From an uncultured Collinsella sp. (lineage in GTDB: Bacteria > Actinomycetota > Coriobacteriia > Coriobacteriales > Coriobacteriaceae), in contig CATXID010000001.1 of assembly GCA_958369225.1 (NCBI GenBank), positions 124,001 through 188,000 on the forward strand: DNA of 64,000 bases. Reading direction: 5' to 3'. The first letter of the stretch is position 1. Each line of letters starts with the position of its first letter. Shown piece by piece: positions 26,477-35,346 of this stretch. The translations under genes were made by a program, and so were the position numbers. The notes below the pieces were generated by a model. It saw only the letters and a program-made list of their open reading frames with translations, was not told where the DNA came from and did no database searches.

Positions 26477-29242
26477 ATGGACCAGGACCGCCAAAACAGC
26501 CAAAACCACGATACGGAGCACGCGGGTCGCGACCGGGAGTTCGCGACCTACCGCACGGCCCATAGCTCAAACGATATGGTGCCGACGGTTTTTCGCCGTG
26601 GCATCTACCGCACAATCCGCGGCAGTCTTAAGCGCTTCTTGTCCATCGTGGTCATCACCGCGCTTGGCGTGAGCGTGATGTGCGGCCTTAAGGCGGGCTG
26701 CGAGGATTTGCGCGATTCGGTCGACGCTTATTTTGACCAGCAGAACGTCTATGACATTAACGTACAGTCGACCTGTGGCCTTACGCGCGACGATCTTGCG
26801 GCCATTCAAGAGGTCGACGGCGTCGAGACGGCCGAGGGCATCTACACCGAGACCGCCTACACCGCCGTGGGCACAACGCGCGAGCGCGTGGTCGTGCAGA
26901 GTCTTTCCAAGGAGAATATCGATCAACCGGTGCTGGTGAGCGGCGATTTGCCCGAGAGCGCCGGTGAGGTCGCGGTGACTTCGAAGTTCCTGAAGGCTTC
27001 GGGCAAAAAGCTCGGCGATACGGTGAGTTTTGCCGCCAATGACGCGAGCTCGTCGAACCAAAGTGCCAAGGACCAGTTTGCCGCGGGCGATTACACCATT
27101 ACGGCCGAGGTCCTCGATCCTACCGACGTGAGCTCCGACTCGACAGTCAACGCCTTTCGCGCTGCTTCGGCTGCGGACTATAAGTTCTATGTGAGCGAGG
27201 ATGCCGCGACATCTTCTTCCTATTCCGCAGTCCACGTAGCCGTCGAGGGAGCCAAGGACCTCAATTCCTATTCTGATGCCTATACGGCAAGGATTAACGA
27301 GGTCAAGGGCAATATCGAGAAGATCCGCGAGGAGCGTGAGAAGGCGCGCGCCCAGGAGCTGACGGTCGACACGCCGGCAAGCTTGGATGCGGCCGAGCGC
27401 CAGGCGAATATGCTCTTTGGGATTGAACAGGGCAACATCGATCGTATGGCCGAGGGCAGTGAGGAACGCGTCCAGGCTCAGGCCGAGTTGGACCAGCGCC
27501 GCGCCGCCGCCGATCAGCAATTCGCCGATGCCCGCGCCGAGCTTTCCGACCTGGGCGAATGCACTTGGTACATCCAAGACCGCGGTAACATCGCAAGCTA
27601 CTCGAGCGTCGAGAGCGACAGTTCTTCGATCGAGGCCATCGCCACGGTGTTCCCGTTCATCTTCTTTATCGTCGCCGTGCTCATCAGCCTTACCACCGCC
27701 ACGCGTATGGTCGAGGAGGAGCGCACGCTCATCGGCCTGTACAAGGCGCTCGGCTATTCACGCGGGCGTATCCTGTCCAAATACGTAGACTACGCACTGT
27801 GGGCGTGTCTGATCGGCGGTGTGCTCGGCAACATCATCGGATTTGTGGGCTTGCCGCTGTTCCTGTTTACGGTGTTCGACGACATGTACTCACTGCCCCA
27901 GATGCTGCTTTCGTACGACATCGTGTCCTCGATCGTCTCGGTGGCGCTGTTTGCCGTGGGTGTGGTGGGCGCCACGATTATCGCCTGTCGTCACGAGATG
28001 GCCGAGACCCCAGCCTCGCTCATGCGCCCCAAGGCGCCGCGTGCCGGCTCACGCATTCTGCTCGAGCGCATCGGCTTTATCTGGCGCCGCATGGGCTTTT
28101 TGAACAAGGTGGCAGCGCGTAACCTGTTCCGCTACAAAAAGCGTGCCTTTATGACCATCTTTGGCATCGCGGGCTGTACGGCGCTCGTGATTTGCGGCAT
28201 GGGCATCCGCGACACGTCGGTGGCGCTTTCGCCCAAGCAGTACGGGCATATCACGCGCTATGACTTGCTGGCGGTCGCCAACCCCGACGATTTTTCGCAG
28301 ACGCGCGCGGCGCTGGAGGAGCGTAGCGCGGCCATCGACTCCAACGTGACCGTGACTTCGACGCTGCCGATCATGACCGACAACGTCACCTTTACATTTG
28401 ACGGCAAGAGCGAGACCGTGCAGCTGATCGTGATTCCCGACGACCGCACGGGTGACTTGGGCGATTACGTGTGCCTGGAGGATGAGTCCAAAGAACCGCT
28501 CGCCCTGCGTGACGGGGACGTGTATCTGAGCAAGAGTTCACAGTTGGTGCTGGGGATTCAGCCGGGCGAGACAGCACACGTCCAGGATTCGTCGCTCAAC
28601 GTCGCCAAGGTCAAAGTCAGCGACATTTCGCTCAACTATCTGGGCAACACGCTTTACATGACGCAGAGTACCTATGAGCGTGCGTTCGGTCGAAGCGCAC
28701 GCCTCAACGGCGTCTTTGTGCTGCTTAAGGGTTCGTCGGCCGACCAGATTGCGTTTAGCAAGAAAATTAAGAGCGACGGTTGGCTCACCATCTCGAGCAC
28801 GGCCGAACATTGGCAGAACTACGAGGCGAACTTTACGATTATCAATTCTGTCGTGGTGCTCGTGACCTTTATGGCAGCGTGCCTATCGTTTGTGGTGGTG
28901 TTTACGCTGTCCAACACGAATATCTCCGAGCGCGAGCGCGAGCTGGCGACCATTAAGGTGTTGGGCTTCCGTCGCGGTGAGGTGCACCATTACGTCAACA
29001 AGGAGACGTTGATCCTCACGGCGATTGGCGCTGCGCTGGGCGTGCCGCTGGGCGGCTTGCTGGCCGAGAGTTTTACGTACATTTTGCAGATGCCGTCGCT
29101 GTACTTTGATGTCGAGGTCGAGCCGCTAAGCTACGTGCTCGCCGTGGTGCTTTCCTTTGGCTTTACGTTTATCGTCAACCTCGCCACCAATCGTACCCTC
29201 AACAAGATCGACATGGTCGGCGCCCTCAAGAGTGCCGAGTAA
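26477..29242 (+). CDS. FtsX-like ABC transporter permease
   Basis: A 921-aa membrane protein with a helix near residues 40-60, a long extracytoplasmic region (about 60-390) with coiled-coil-like Glu/Arg-rich stretches, three helices near 395-510, a further helix near 565, a second external domain and three C-terminal helices. The two FtsX domains carry ATRMVEEERTLIGLYKALGYSRG and ISERERELATIKVLGFRRGEVHHYV, the standard coupling segment. The ATG at 26477 lies 5 nt after the ATPase stop; a GTG at 26465 would overlap it. The substrate cannot be told. Confidence 0.92.
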   Translation: MDQDRQNSQNHDTEHAGRDREFATYRTAHSSNDMVPTVFRRGIYRTIRGSLKRFLSIVVITALGVSVMCGLKAGCEDLRDSVDAYFDQQNVYDINVQSTCGLTRDDLAAIQEVDGVETAEGIYTETAYTAVGTTRERVVVQSLSKENIDQPVLVSGDLPESAGEVAVTSKFLKASGKKLGDTVSFAANDASSSNQSAKDQFAAGDYTITAEVLDPTDVSSDSTVNAFRAASAADYKFYVSEDAATSSSYSAVHVAVEGAKDLNSYSDAYTARINEVKGNIEKIREEREKARAQELTVDTPASLDAAERQANMLFGIEQGNIDRMAEGSEERVQAQAELDQRRAAADQQFADARAELSDLGECTWYIQDRGNIASYSSVESDSSSIEAIATVFPFIFFIVAVLISLTTATRMVEEERTLIGLYKALGYSRGRILSKYVDYALWACLIGGVLGNIIGFVGLPLFLFTVFDDMYSLPQMLLSYDIVSSIVSVALFAVGVVGATIIACRHEMAETPASLMRPKAPRAGSRILLERIGFIWRRMGFLNKVAARNLFRYKKRAFMTIFGIAGCTALVICGMGIRDTSVALSPKQYGHITRYDLLAVANPDDFSQTRAALEERSAAIDSNVTVTSTLPIMTDNVTFTFDGKSETVQLIVIPDDRTGDLGDYVCLEDESKEPLALRDGDVYLSKSSQLVLGIQPGETAHVQDSSLNVAKVKVSDISLNYLGNTLYMTQSTYERAFGRSARLNGVFVLLKGSSADQIAFSKKIKSDGWLTISSTAEHWQNYEANFTIINSVVVLVTFMAACLSFVVVFTLSNTNISERERELATIKVLGFRRGEVHHYVNKETLILTAIGAALGVPLGGLLAESFTYILQMPSLYFDVEVEPLSYVLAVVLSFGFTFIVNLATNRTLNKIDMVGALKSAE

Positions 29243-29326
29243 CCTGCCAAAAAGGAACAGGTTTATTTTGGCAGGTTTTATCTGGGCAAACGCCGGACAA
29301 CCATTAGGTGGCCCGGCGTTTGCCAC
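29243..29326 (+). repeat. REP-like terminator hairpin, copy 2, with a second stem
   Basis: CCTGCCAAAA (29243-29252) pairs with TTTTGGCAGG (29266-29275), then TTTTAT. It begins directly after the permease stop codon. A second stem follows: GGCAAACGCCGG (from about 29285) with CCGGCGTTTGCC (ending about 29325). Confidence 0.8.
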
Positions 29327-29358
29327 GTTTTGTTGGGGATGTCTGTCGTTCAGTGCTC

Positions 29359-29679
29359 TTACTGGCCAATCCAGTGTTGCGCATAGCTCTTAATGTCCTC
29401 GGTAAAACCGTCAAGGTCGTCAAGGGTGATCACGCTGTCGATAAGCAAATTTGCTATCTCGCGGTGCATCGTGCTGCGGCGAATGTCGCTTGCAATTACG
29501 CCTGAGGACAGCTTGTCTCTATTGAGGCGTTCTTCTAGTGCCCAAAATCTACTGGATGCTTCGCTGTCGCCGTTCAGCATCTCAACGTACTGGCCGATGA
29601 GCTTTTCCATATAACATTCTTGCCATTGGGGAAGCATTTTCTTAAACAGCTTCCAGTCGCTTTCGGCTACGTCGCGCAT
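29359..29679 (-). CDS. Small uncharacterised protein of a gut-anaerobe family
   Basis: A 106-aa soluble, mostly helical protein starting MRDVAESDWKLFKKMLPQW. GGAGGA lies 3-4 nt before this ATG, which settles the start over an upstream in-frame ATG. Sequence such as RLNRDKLSSGVIASDIRRS and ANLLIDSVITLDDLDGFTED matches, from memory, a small family common in gut clostridia that is often mislabelled a multidrug transporter. It has no membrane segment, so that label is wrong. Its function is unknown. Confidence 0.75.
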   Translation of the reverse strand: MRDVAESDWKLFKKMLPQWQECYMEKLIGQYVEMLNGDSEASSRFWALEERLNRDKLSSGVIASDIRRSTMHREIANLLIDSVITLDDLDGFTEDIKSYAQHWIGQ

Positions 29680-29807
29680 ATGTCCTCCGCTCGTCAAACG
29701 GGCTTTCCATTTGCCTTTCATTCTATTTGGTTTTCGCTCGCAGGCATGGATGGGAGGCTCTCTTTAGCCTTTGAGATCGGGCTTGAATGGGTCGTATGCC
29801 ACAAAAC

Positions 29808-29947
29808 GGGCCTATCTACTACGTTTAATTGGATACCCTCAACCATGCCGGGAAAACGAAAAATAAAACCGCAGGTAGAAGGCCTGTCGATTTTCGAAAA
29901 AGGCGGTCATGGTTGGCCCCTTCGGGCTAAACGTAGTAAACAGGCCC
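29808..29947. repeat. 140-bp MITE-like inverted repeat
   Basis: The 20-nt arms at 29808-29827 and 29928-29947 are inverted repeats with 2 mismatches (core ACTACGTTTA). Inside them AACCATG and CATGGTT can pair further. It is non-coding and lies between the 106-aa gene and the XRE membrane protein. Confidence 0.55.
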
Positions 29948-30010
29948 TTTTCTTGGCGCGCGGTCAGCTCAATGCTTATCTCCGTGCCGGAACTGACCCA
30001 ATTGTTTGTT

Positions 30011-30077
30011 AGTTGCGGTGATATACGGACTGTTTGGTGCTTGGGAGCCTCAAAACAGTCCCTATTCCACCACAACT
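30011..30077. repeat. REP-like palindrome, GTTGCGGTG family, copy 2
   Basis: AGTTGCGGTGATATACGGAC (from 30011) pairs imperfectly with sequence ending CCACCACAACT near 30077, with TGTTT/AAACA continuing the stem. It is a more divergent copy of those at 11328 and 37620. Confidence 0.6.
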
Positions 30078-30127
30078 TGGAAGGGGCGGGTGGTGTCGGA
30101 TGAGTGGTGCTGGCGGGTTAGGGCGGT

Positions 30128-31042
30128 TTAGGCCTGTTTGCGGTGCTTCCATTGTTTGCGGCACCAGCGCATGAGTGCTTTTATGACGGGAATCGTGATG
30201 AGGATGGCCCATGCGGGATGGGGCTGCTCCAGGCAAAGCCATATATAGAGAAACCATGCAATGGCGGCTGCTGGATAGACGCATTCAATGAGCTTTGACA
30301 AATGGCGTCGATCGATAAAGTCACCAATCGCGTAGTAGACGGGAACCAGAAAGACGAGCAAGAGCCCCATGCCCCATGTGCCGTAGACAATGCCGAGCAC
30401 CAGATAGGCGAGGGCGACAAGCGCGGGGAAGGGGAATTTGTTCCATGTACGTCCGACCTTGGTGTGGAAATGCTTGCCATGATGGTCGAGCTTGTCGTGT
30501 GCTTCCTTCCAGCTGGAGAACGTCTCGCCGTCGAAGGTGACGGTGCCGTCGTCATTGGTATGCACGCTATGTCCATCGTCCTCAAGCGTATCGACATGCA
30601 CGCCGTCCGGCCCCACATGCACCTCTTCGCCCTTGCGCTCGTTGGTCACATGGATGCCGTTCCAGCCAACATGGACTTCCTCGCCTTTATTGGGATCAAT
30701 GACATGGATGCCGCGCGCGAGGGAAATATCGACAAGTGGTTTGTCGCCGCAATCGGCGTGCTCGGCAGAATCTTCGGCCTCTTTAGCCTCATCCACCGTT
30801 TCGGTGCTGCCGTCCTCTGAGCCATCGGCATCACTAGCCGCTTCCCCATACAACAACTCATCCAGCGACACACCATACAGCGCGGCGAGCGCAATGAGGT
30901 TATCGGTATCGGGTGAGGACTCGCTGCGTTCCCATTTACTGACAGCCTGACGGCTCACACCCAGCTGGGCGGCAAGCGCCTCCTGAGAAAGCCCGGCAGC
31001 CTTGCGGCGATCAACGAGCCGCTGCGCCATCGCAAGATCCAT
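30128..31042 (-). CDS. XRE-type regulator fused to a four-helix membrane domain
   Basis: A 304-aa protein. Residues 5-60 are a Cro/CI helix-turn-helix (LSQEALAAQLGVSRQAVSKWERSESSPDTDNLIALAALYGV). An acidic linker follows. Next, about residues 108-160 contain two tandem repeats built on GIHV-x(5)-KGEEVHVG. The C-terminal part, from about residue 205, has four hydrophobic helices. This layout suggests a DNA-binding protein tethered to the membrane. The ATG at 31042 follows AAAGGAA. The ligand and target are unknown; the repeats are unlike the usual sensor modules and may fold as a small beta structure. Confidence 0.8.
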   Translation of the reverse strand: MDLAMAQRLVDRRKAAGLSQEALAAQLGVSRQAVSKWERSESSPDTDNLIALAALYGVSLDELLYGEAASDADGSEDGSTETVDEAKEAEDSAEHADCGDKPLVDISLARGIHVIDPNKGEEVHVGWNGIHVTNERKGEEVHVGPDGVHVDTLEDDGHSVHTNDDGTVTFDGETFSSWKEAHDKLDHHGKHFHTKVGRTWNKFPFPALVALAYLVLGIVYGTWGMGLLLVFLVPVYYAIGDFIDRRHLSKLIECVYPAAAIAWFLYIWLCLEQPHPAWAILITIPVIKALMRWCRKQWKHRKQA

Positions 31043-31291
31043 GGCAGTTCCTTTCATGTGGTGACCGTAATCGAATGAGCTGAGTATGCCGAGAACAGCC
31101 GGTAGCGACCACCATTTTTAGTTAGAATCTGCTCCAACCCTACCGCAACTATCGGTAGCAACCCCTAACGACCAGCCATTTCAGGACAAATGTCAGTGCT
31201 ACTCTCAGCTAAGAGCCTGCAACATTCCAAAATCTCAGACCAGGCACCCGCAGCAAGAAGACGAATAGCCTCGGCCTCCCCAGTTACCGCA
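31043..31291. other. Upstream region of the XRE membrane protein, no gene seen
   Basis: About 250 bases, AT-richer than the genes nearby. Short partial repeats such as CCGGTAGCGACC and CGGTAGCAACC are visible. It probably contains the promoter for the XRE gene. Confidence 0.35.
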
Positions 31292-31412
31292 GGAGACCCC
31301 AGGGCTTACCTCCCAAATCTTTCCGCAGGACGGAAGGACCCCGCCGCGCGAAGCGCACGGCGGGGTCCTGACATGTCCGAGGACGATTTGGGAGGTAAGC
31401 CCTGGGGTCTCC
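31292..31412 (-). repeat. Nested-stem 3'-UTR element, copy 4
   Basis: Perfect 28-bp outer stem (31292-31319 with 31385-31412) and 12-bp inner stem (31335-31346 with 31358-31369). On the minus strand the loop strands are GTCCTCGGACATG and CGTCCTGCGGAAA, nearly identical to copy 1. It begins 23 nt after the pfkA stop, in pfkA orientation. Confidence 0.9.
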
Positions 31413-31435
31413 GATGGGGGCAGTTCCAGCCGAGG

Positions 31436-32515
31436 CTATTCGTCGCCGAAGCTGATGCCCAACGCCTTGGCCTCGCGCACCAGATCGCTCTGGGGGTCGA
31501 CATACTTGAGCTTGCCGGCGACATCCTCGAGCGGCATGTGGCACATCTTGCCGTCGCGCAGGGCAATCATGTAGCCAAACTCGCCGCGTAGGCAGCCAAG
31601 CGCGGCTTCGACGCCGCACTGGGTCGCAAAGATGCGGTCCTGGGCGTCGGGCTGACCGCCGCGCTGCGTGTGGCCGGGGATGGCGACGCGGGTCTCGCGA
31701 CCGGTCTTGGCCTCGATCTCCTTGGCGATGTCGTAGACGATCGACGGGCTCGTGCGCTCGGCGAGCTTCTTCTTGTACTCCTTCTTGGACAGCGCCGCGT
31801 CTTCCTTGGAGATAGCGCCCTCGGCGACGGCCACGATGGTAAAGCGGCTGCCGGTCTCCATGCGATGCTCGATGGTCTTGATAACCTGGTCCATGTCGTA
31901 GGGGATCTCGGGGATCAGGATAACGTCCGCACCGCCCGCGACACCGGCGTACAGCGGGATCCAGCCAACCTTGTGGCCCATGATCTCGATAACGAACACG
32001 CGGCCGTGACTCGAGGCGGTGGTGTGGATGTCGTCGATGCACTTGGTGGCGACGTCGATGGCGCTCGTAAAGCCAAACGTCATCTCGGTGCCCCAGGTGT
32101 CGTTATCGATGGTCTTGGGCAGGGCGATAACGTTGAGGCCCTCTTCGCGCAGGCGGTTGGCGGTCTTGGTGGAGCCGTTGCCGCCCAGCATAAACAGGCA
32201 GTCGAGTTGCAGCTTGTGATAGGTGTGGACCATCGCGGGCACCTTCTCGACGCCGTCGGCCTCGGGAGTGTCCAGACGCTTGAACGGCGTGCGGCTCGTG
32301 CCCAGGATGGTGCCGCCGCGGGTGAGGATGCCGCTAAAATCGGCGGGCGTCATGACGCGGAACCTGCTGTAGATGAGGCCTTGGTAGCCGTCCTCAAAAC
32401 CGTAGATCTCGATAGGTTCTTCGCTATTGGTCATAAGCGTTTTGACGATGCCGCGCATGGTGGCGTTGAGCGCCTGGCAGTCGCCGCCACTAGTAAGAAG
32501 ACCGATCCTAAGCAT
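31436..32515 (-). CDS. pfkA: 6-phosphofructokinase (ATP or PPi type)
   Basis: A 359-aa phosphofructokinase of the bacterial PFKA superfamily, phosphorylating fructose 6-phosphate in glycolysis. It starts MLRIGLLTSGGDCQALNATMRG. The substrate loop is PKTIDNDTWGTEMTFGFTSA, followed by MGHKVGWIPLYAGVAGGAD. The phosphate-donor positions give mixed signals. GGNGS retains the small glycine typical of ATP enzymes, while the lysine in PKTIDND is typical of the pyrophosphate-linked group. The donor is therefore undecided. It is monocistronic with a nested-stem element behind it. Confidence 0.93.
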   Translation of the reverse strand: MLRIGLLTSGGDCQALNATMRGIVKTLMTNSEEPIEIYGFEDGYQGLIYSRFRVMTPADFSGILTRGGTILGTSRTPFKRLDTPEADGVEKVPAMVHTYHKLQLDCLFMLGGNGSTKTANRLREEGLNVIALPKTIDNDTWGTEMTFGFTSAIDVATKCIDDIHTTASSHGRVFVIEIMGHKVGWIPLYAGVAGGADVILIPEIPYDMDQVIKTIEHRMETGSRFTIVAVAEGAISKEDAALSKKEYKKKLAERTSPSIVYDIAKEIEAKTGRETRVAIPGHTQRGGQPDAQDRIFATQCGVEAALGCLRGEFGYMIALRDGKMCHMPLEDVAGKLKYVDPQSDLVREAKALGISFGDE

Positions 32516-32554
32516 GGTGAATCCTTCCGGGCAAGTTATAACATGCGCATAAGT

Positions 32555-32587
32555 TTACCCCCGCACACTGTTGATGCGGGGGTAAAA
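32555..32587. terminator. Hairpin terminator after the Ntn-hydrolase gene
   Basis: TTTACCCCCGCA (32555-32566) pairs with TGCGGGGGTAAA (32576-32587), a 12-bp stem with flanking A/T runs. Confidence 0.75.
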
Positions 32588-32655
32588 CGTGTTAGCTCAG
32601 ATGTATAGAAATGTAAGCAACGTCAGGCGAGCGTAAGGACGACGGTGCCAGCTCC

Positions 32656-33741
32656 TTACAGCGCGAAGGCGTCGACGTCGCCCCAGTGGCGGCGCAGCGT
32701 AATGGCGGCGGCGGGTTCGGTATTGTCAAAGACGACCGACCACTGCGTGTTGCTGGTGATGTCTTCCGGATTGGGCTCTTGCGCCGCAGCGCGTAGGGCT
32801 TTCCAAGCGACTGCCTCGTCTTGGGCGCCGGCATGGGCGTCGAGGACATCGGCGATGGCGACGGCGCGCTCTTTACCATGGCCCAGCTCGCCATTCTTTT
32901 GGTTGGGCAGCACTTCGTCACCATAGCAGGCGTAGAAGTTCGTAACCTGGCGTACGGGAGTCGCTTTGAAAGCGCGGTCCGGATCGTGCGGATCCCACTC
33001 TACTACGCGCGCGTCACCGGCGGCGTCGTTGATAAAGAAGTGATAATCGCGTCCGGCCATGGCGTGCATGTCGTAGGCGGAAAGCAGGTCGACAGCTTCT
33101 TGCGTGGTGGCGGCACGGTCGAGCACCAGACGGATGGAGAGTGAGGTATTGATGACGGGGCGTTGCGTGTCCTGGTCACAGGGCTTGGAATCCAGGGTGA
33201 GTACGGCAATGGACACGCCGCATTCGTTAACACCGTCGAGCTGGGCAAACGGGCCCATGAGTGCGGCGGCACGTCCGGCGACGGAGTCAAGCGGTGTGTT
33301 ATCGCCCAGGTTGTTAAGGGCGGCAAGCCCGATGGAGGCATAGCCGCCGCGTGGGTGATTGCGCACCAGCAGCGCCGAGGTGTCGTCCTTAAAGTCGTAA
33401 TTGCGACCGGTGCGCACGCGGCCTTTGGCATTTACGGCGACAAAAGCGCTGCAGGCAAACTGCGGCGCTTGGACATGTGCCGGCACGCCGGGCAGCACCT
33501 GCGCCACCACGGCATCGATGTAGGCCTGGTCGTCGCGCACGCCAGCGGCGATGATGCGGTCGAGGTCGTAGTCGTAAGCGATGTCGATTGCGTACAGGTC
33601 ATAGCCATCCGCGTAGCCGGTCAAGCGTTTGAGCGACGCGGCGGACTTGATTTGCTTGCGGTAAACGATGCCGGCGGCAGCGGCAAGGCCGACGGCGACT
33701 CCCGCGACACCGCAGGCGATGGCAATGTTACGTGGCTTCAT
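32656..33741 (-). CDS. Membrane-anchored Ntn-hydrolase, linear amide C-N hydrolase type
   Basis: A 361-aa protein with an N-terminal membrane segment (about residues 6-26) and an extracytoplasmic domain like the choloylglycine hydrolase/acyl-CoA:6-APA acyltransferase group. The likely nucleophile is Cys97 in QFACSAFVAVNAKGRVRTGRNYDF, where the arginine and RNYDF are typical. NECGVSIAVLTLD and the later NFYACYGDE also fit. In most family members the cysteine is exposed by removal of the first residue or a short propeptide. Here about 96 residues precede it. The substrate is unknown; bile-salt hydrolase activity should not be assumed, because the true enzymes are cytoplasmic and start near the cysteine. 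Confidence 0.8.
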   Translation of the reverse strand: MKPRNIAIACGVAGVAVGLAAAAGIVYRKQIKSAASLKRLTGYADGYDLYAIDIAYDYDLDRIIAAGVRDDQAYIDAVVAQVLPGVPAHVQAPQFACSAFVAVNAKGRVRTGRNYDFKDDTSALLVRNHPRGGYASIGLAALNNLGDNTPLDSVAGRAAALMGPFAQLDGVNECGVSIAVLTLDSKPCDQDTQRPVINTSLSIRLVLDRAATTQEAVDLLSAYDMHAMAGRDYHFFINDAAGDARVVEWDPHDPDRAFKATPVRQVTNFYACYGDEVLPNQKNGELGHGKERAVAIADVLDAHAGAQDEAVAWKALRAAAQEPNPEDITSNTQWSVVFDNTEPAAAITLRRHWGDVDAFAL

Positions 33742-33902
33742 GACGGCTCCTCTCGTCCTGTTAGCGTAATTGTCGCAAAAGGTGCACGGGCATGATGGCT
33801 CAACTTGGCGAGCGGCGCGGGATTAAACATGGAATGAAGGGCGCGGCGCTGGCGCGGCGGGGTATGCTGGAGGGGACCATCAACCCAGCGAAAGGGGAGA
33901 GC

Positions 33903-35288
33903 ATGACGGATCAGGAAACGCCCGAGCGCGTGCACGTGACTGCCGACGATATCGAGGCCGCCAACGACCTTATCGACTTTATCGAGGCATGCCCCAGCAT
34001 GTTCCATACGGCGGCGACCATTATGGCCGAGCTCGACGAGGCGGGCTTTACCTATCTGCCCGAGAACGCGGCGTGGGATATCGAGCCGGGCGGGCGTTAT
34101 TACACGCAGCGCAACACCTCGAGCGTTGTTGCCTTTAAGGTGGGCGAGGACCTGGCCGCGACGTGGGGCGAGGACGGCGTTGCCGGTGACTATCATTTTC
34201 AGCTCACGGCGTCGCACAGCGATTCGCCGACGTTTAAGGTCAAGGCCGTGCCCGAGCTCGACGGCGCGGGCGAGACGTTGCGCTTGAACACCGAGGCCTA
34301 CGGCGGCATGATCGACTACACCTGGTTTGATCGTCCGCTGGCGCTGGCCGGTCGCGTGCTGGTGCGCGAGGGCGACCGTATCGAGAGCCGCTTGCTTGCC
34401 ACCGAGCGCGAAGTCGCTATCATTCCGAGCCTTGCCATCCATATGAACCGCGGCGTCAACGAGGGCTTTGCTCCCAACCGGGCCGTCGACCTGTGCCCGC
34501 TCATCAGCGCCGGTGAACTCAAGCAAGGTGACTTCGATGCCCTGATTGCCGAAGAACTGGATGTCGAGCCCGAGCAGATCCTGGGCCGCGACCTGTTCCT
34601 GGTCAATCGTCAGGATGCGCGCATTTGGGGCTGGGCCGACGAGTTTATCTCGACGCCCAAGCTTGACGACCTGGCCTGCGCCTACACCTCGCTACAGGCA
34701 TTTTTGGGCGCCGAGAACGCGCACGACGTCTCGGTTTTCTGCTGCTTTGATAACGAGGAGGTTGGCTCCGAGACCAAGCAGGGCGCCATGTCGACGTTCT
34801 TGGCCGATGCGCTGCGCCGCATCAACGGATCGCTGGGCTTTGACGACGAGTCGTATCATCGCGCCCTTGCCGCATCGATGCTCGTGAGCTGCGACAACGC
34901 GCATGCCGTGCACCCCAACCATGCCGAGAAGTGCGATGCTCGCAACCAGGTCGTGCTCAACGGCGGCATCGTTATCAAGGAAGCCGCCAACCAGCACTAC
35001 TGCACCGATGCCTTTAGCCGTGCGGTGTTCCAGGCTATTTGCGATGACGCCGACGTGCCCACGCAGGCCTTCGCCAACAAGAGCGATATGGCGGGTGGCT
35101 CCACGCTCGGCAACCTGTCGAACATGCAGGCGAGCATGCACGCCGTGGACGTGGGCCTGCCGCAGCTGGCCATGCACTCAAGCTACGAGACCGGCGGCGT
35201 ACGCGACGTGATGTATGCCATCCGCGCCCTCACGGCCTTCTACGAGCGCAACCTCAGCATCAACGGAGCCGAAAGCGTGGAACTCTAA
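33903..35288 (+). CDS. M18 family aminopeptidase
   Basis: A 461-aa zinc aminopeptidase related to aspartyl aminopeptidase (DNPEP/ApeB). Metal-binding and family motifs are visible: LTASHSDSPTFKVK, PNRAVDLCPLIS, STPKLDDLACAY, FDNEEVGSETKQGA and SCDNAHAVHPNHAEKCD. The C-terminal GGSTLGNLSNMQASMHAVDVGLPQLAMHSSYETGG is strongly conserved. The ATG at 33903 follows AAAGGGGAGAGC; sequence upstream in frame is not coding. The protein is cytoplasmic and trims peptides. A REP-type terminator follows directly. Confidence 0.94.
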   Translation: MTDQETPERVHVTADDIEAANDLIDFIEACPSMFHTAATIMAELDEAGFTYLPENAAWDIEPGGRYYTQRNTSSVVAFKVGEDLAATWGEDGVAGDYHFQLTASHSDSPTFKVKAVPELDGAGETLRLNTEAYGGMIDYTWFDRPLALAGRVLVREGDRIESRLLATEREVAIIPSLAIHMNRGVNEGFAPNRAVDLCPLISAGELKQGDFDALIAEELDVEPEQILGRDLFLVNRQDARIWGWADEFISTPKLDDLACAYTSLQAFLGAENAHDVSVFCCFDNEEVGSETKQGAMSTFLADALRRINGSLGFDDESYHRALAASMLVSCDNAHAVHPNHAEKCDARNQVVLNGGIVIKEAANQHYCTDAFSRAVFQAICDDADVPTQAFANKSDMAGGSTLGNLSNMQASMHAVDVGLPQLAMHSSYETGGVRDVMYAIRALTAFYERNLSINGAESVEL

Positions 35289-35290
35289 AA

Positions 35291-35321
35291 CCTGCCAAAG
35301 AGGGATGTTAATTTTGGCAGG
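35291..35321 (+). repeat. REP-like terminator hairpin, copy 3
   Basis: CCTGCCAAAG pairs with TTTTGGCAGG, then TTTTATCTGGG. It is a diverged member of the family (loop AGGGATGTTAA), starting 2 nt after the aminopeptidase stop. Confidence 0.7.
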
Positions 35322-35346
35322 TTTTATCTGGGAAAATGCCAATGGT

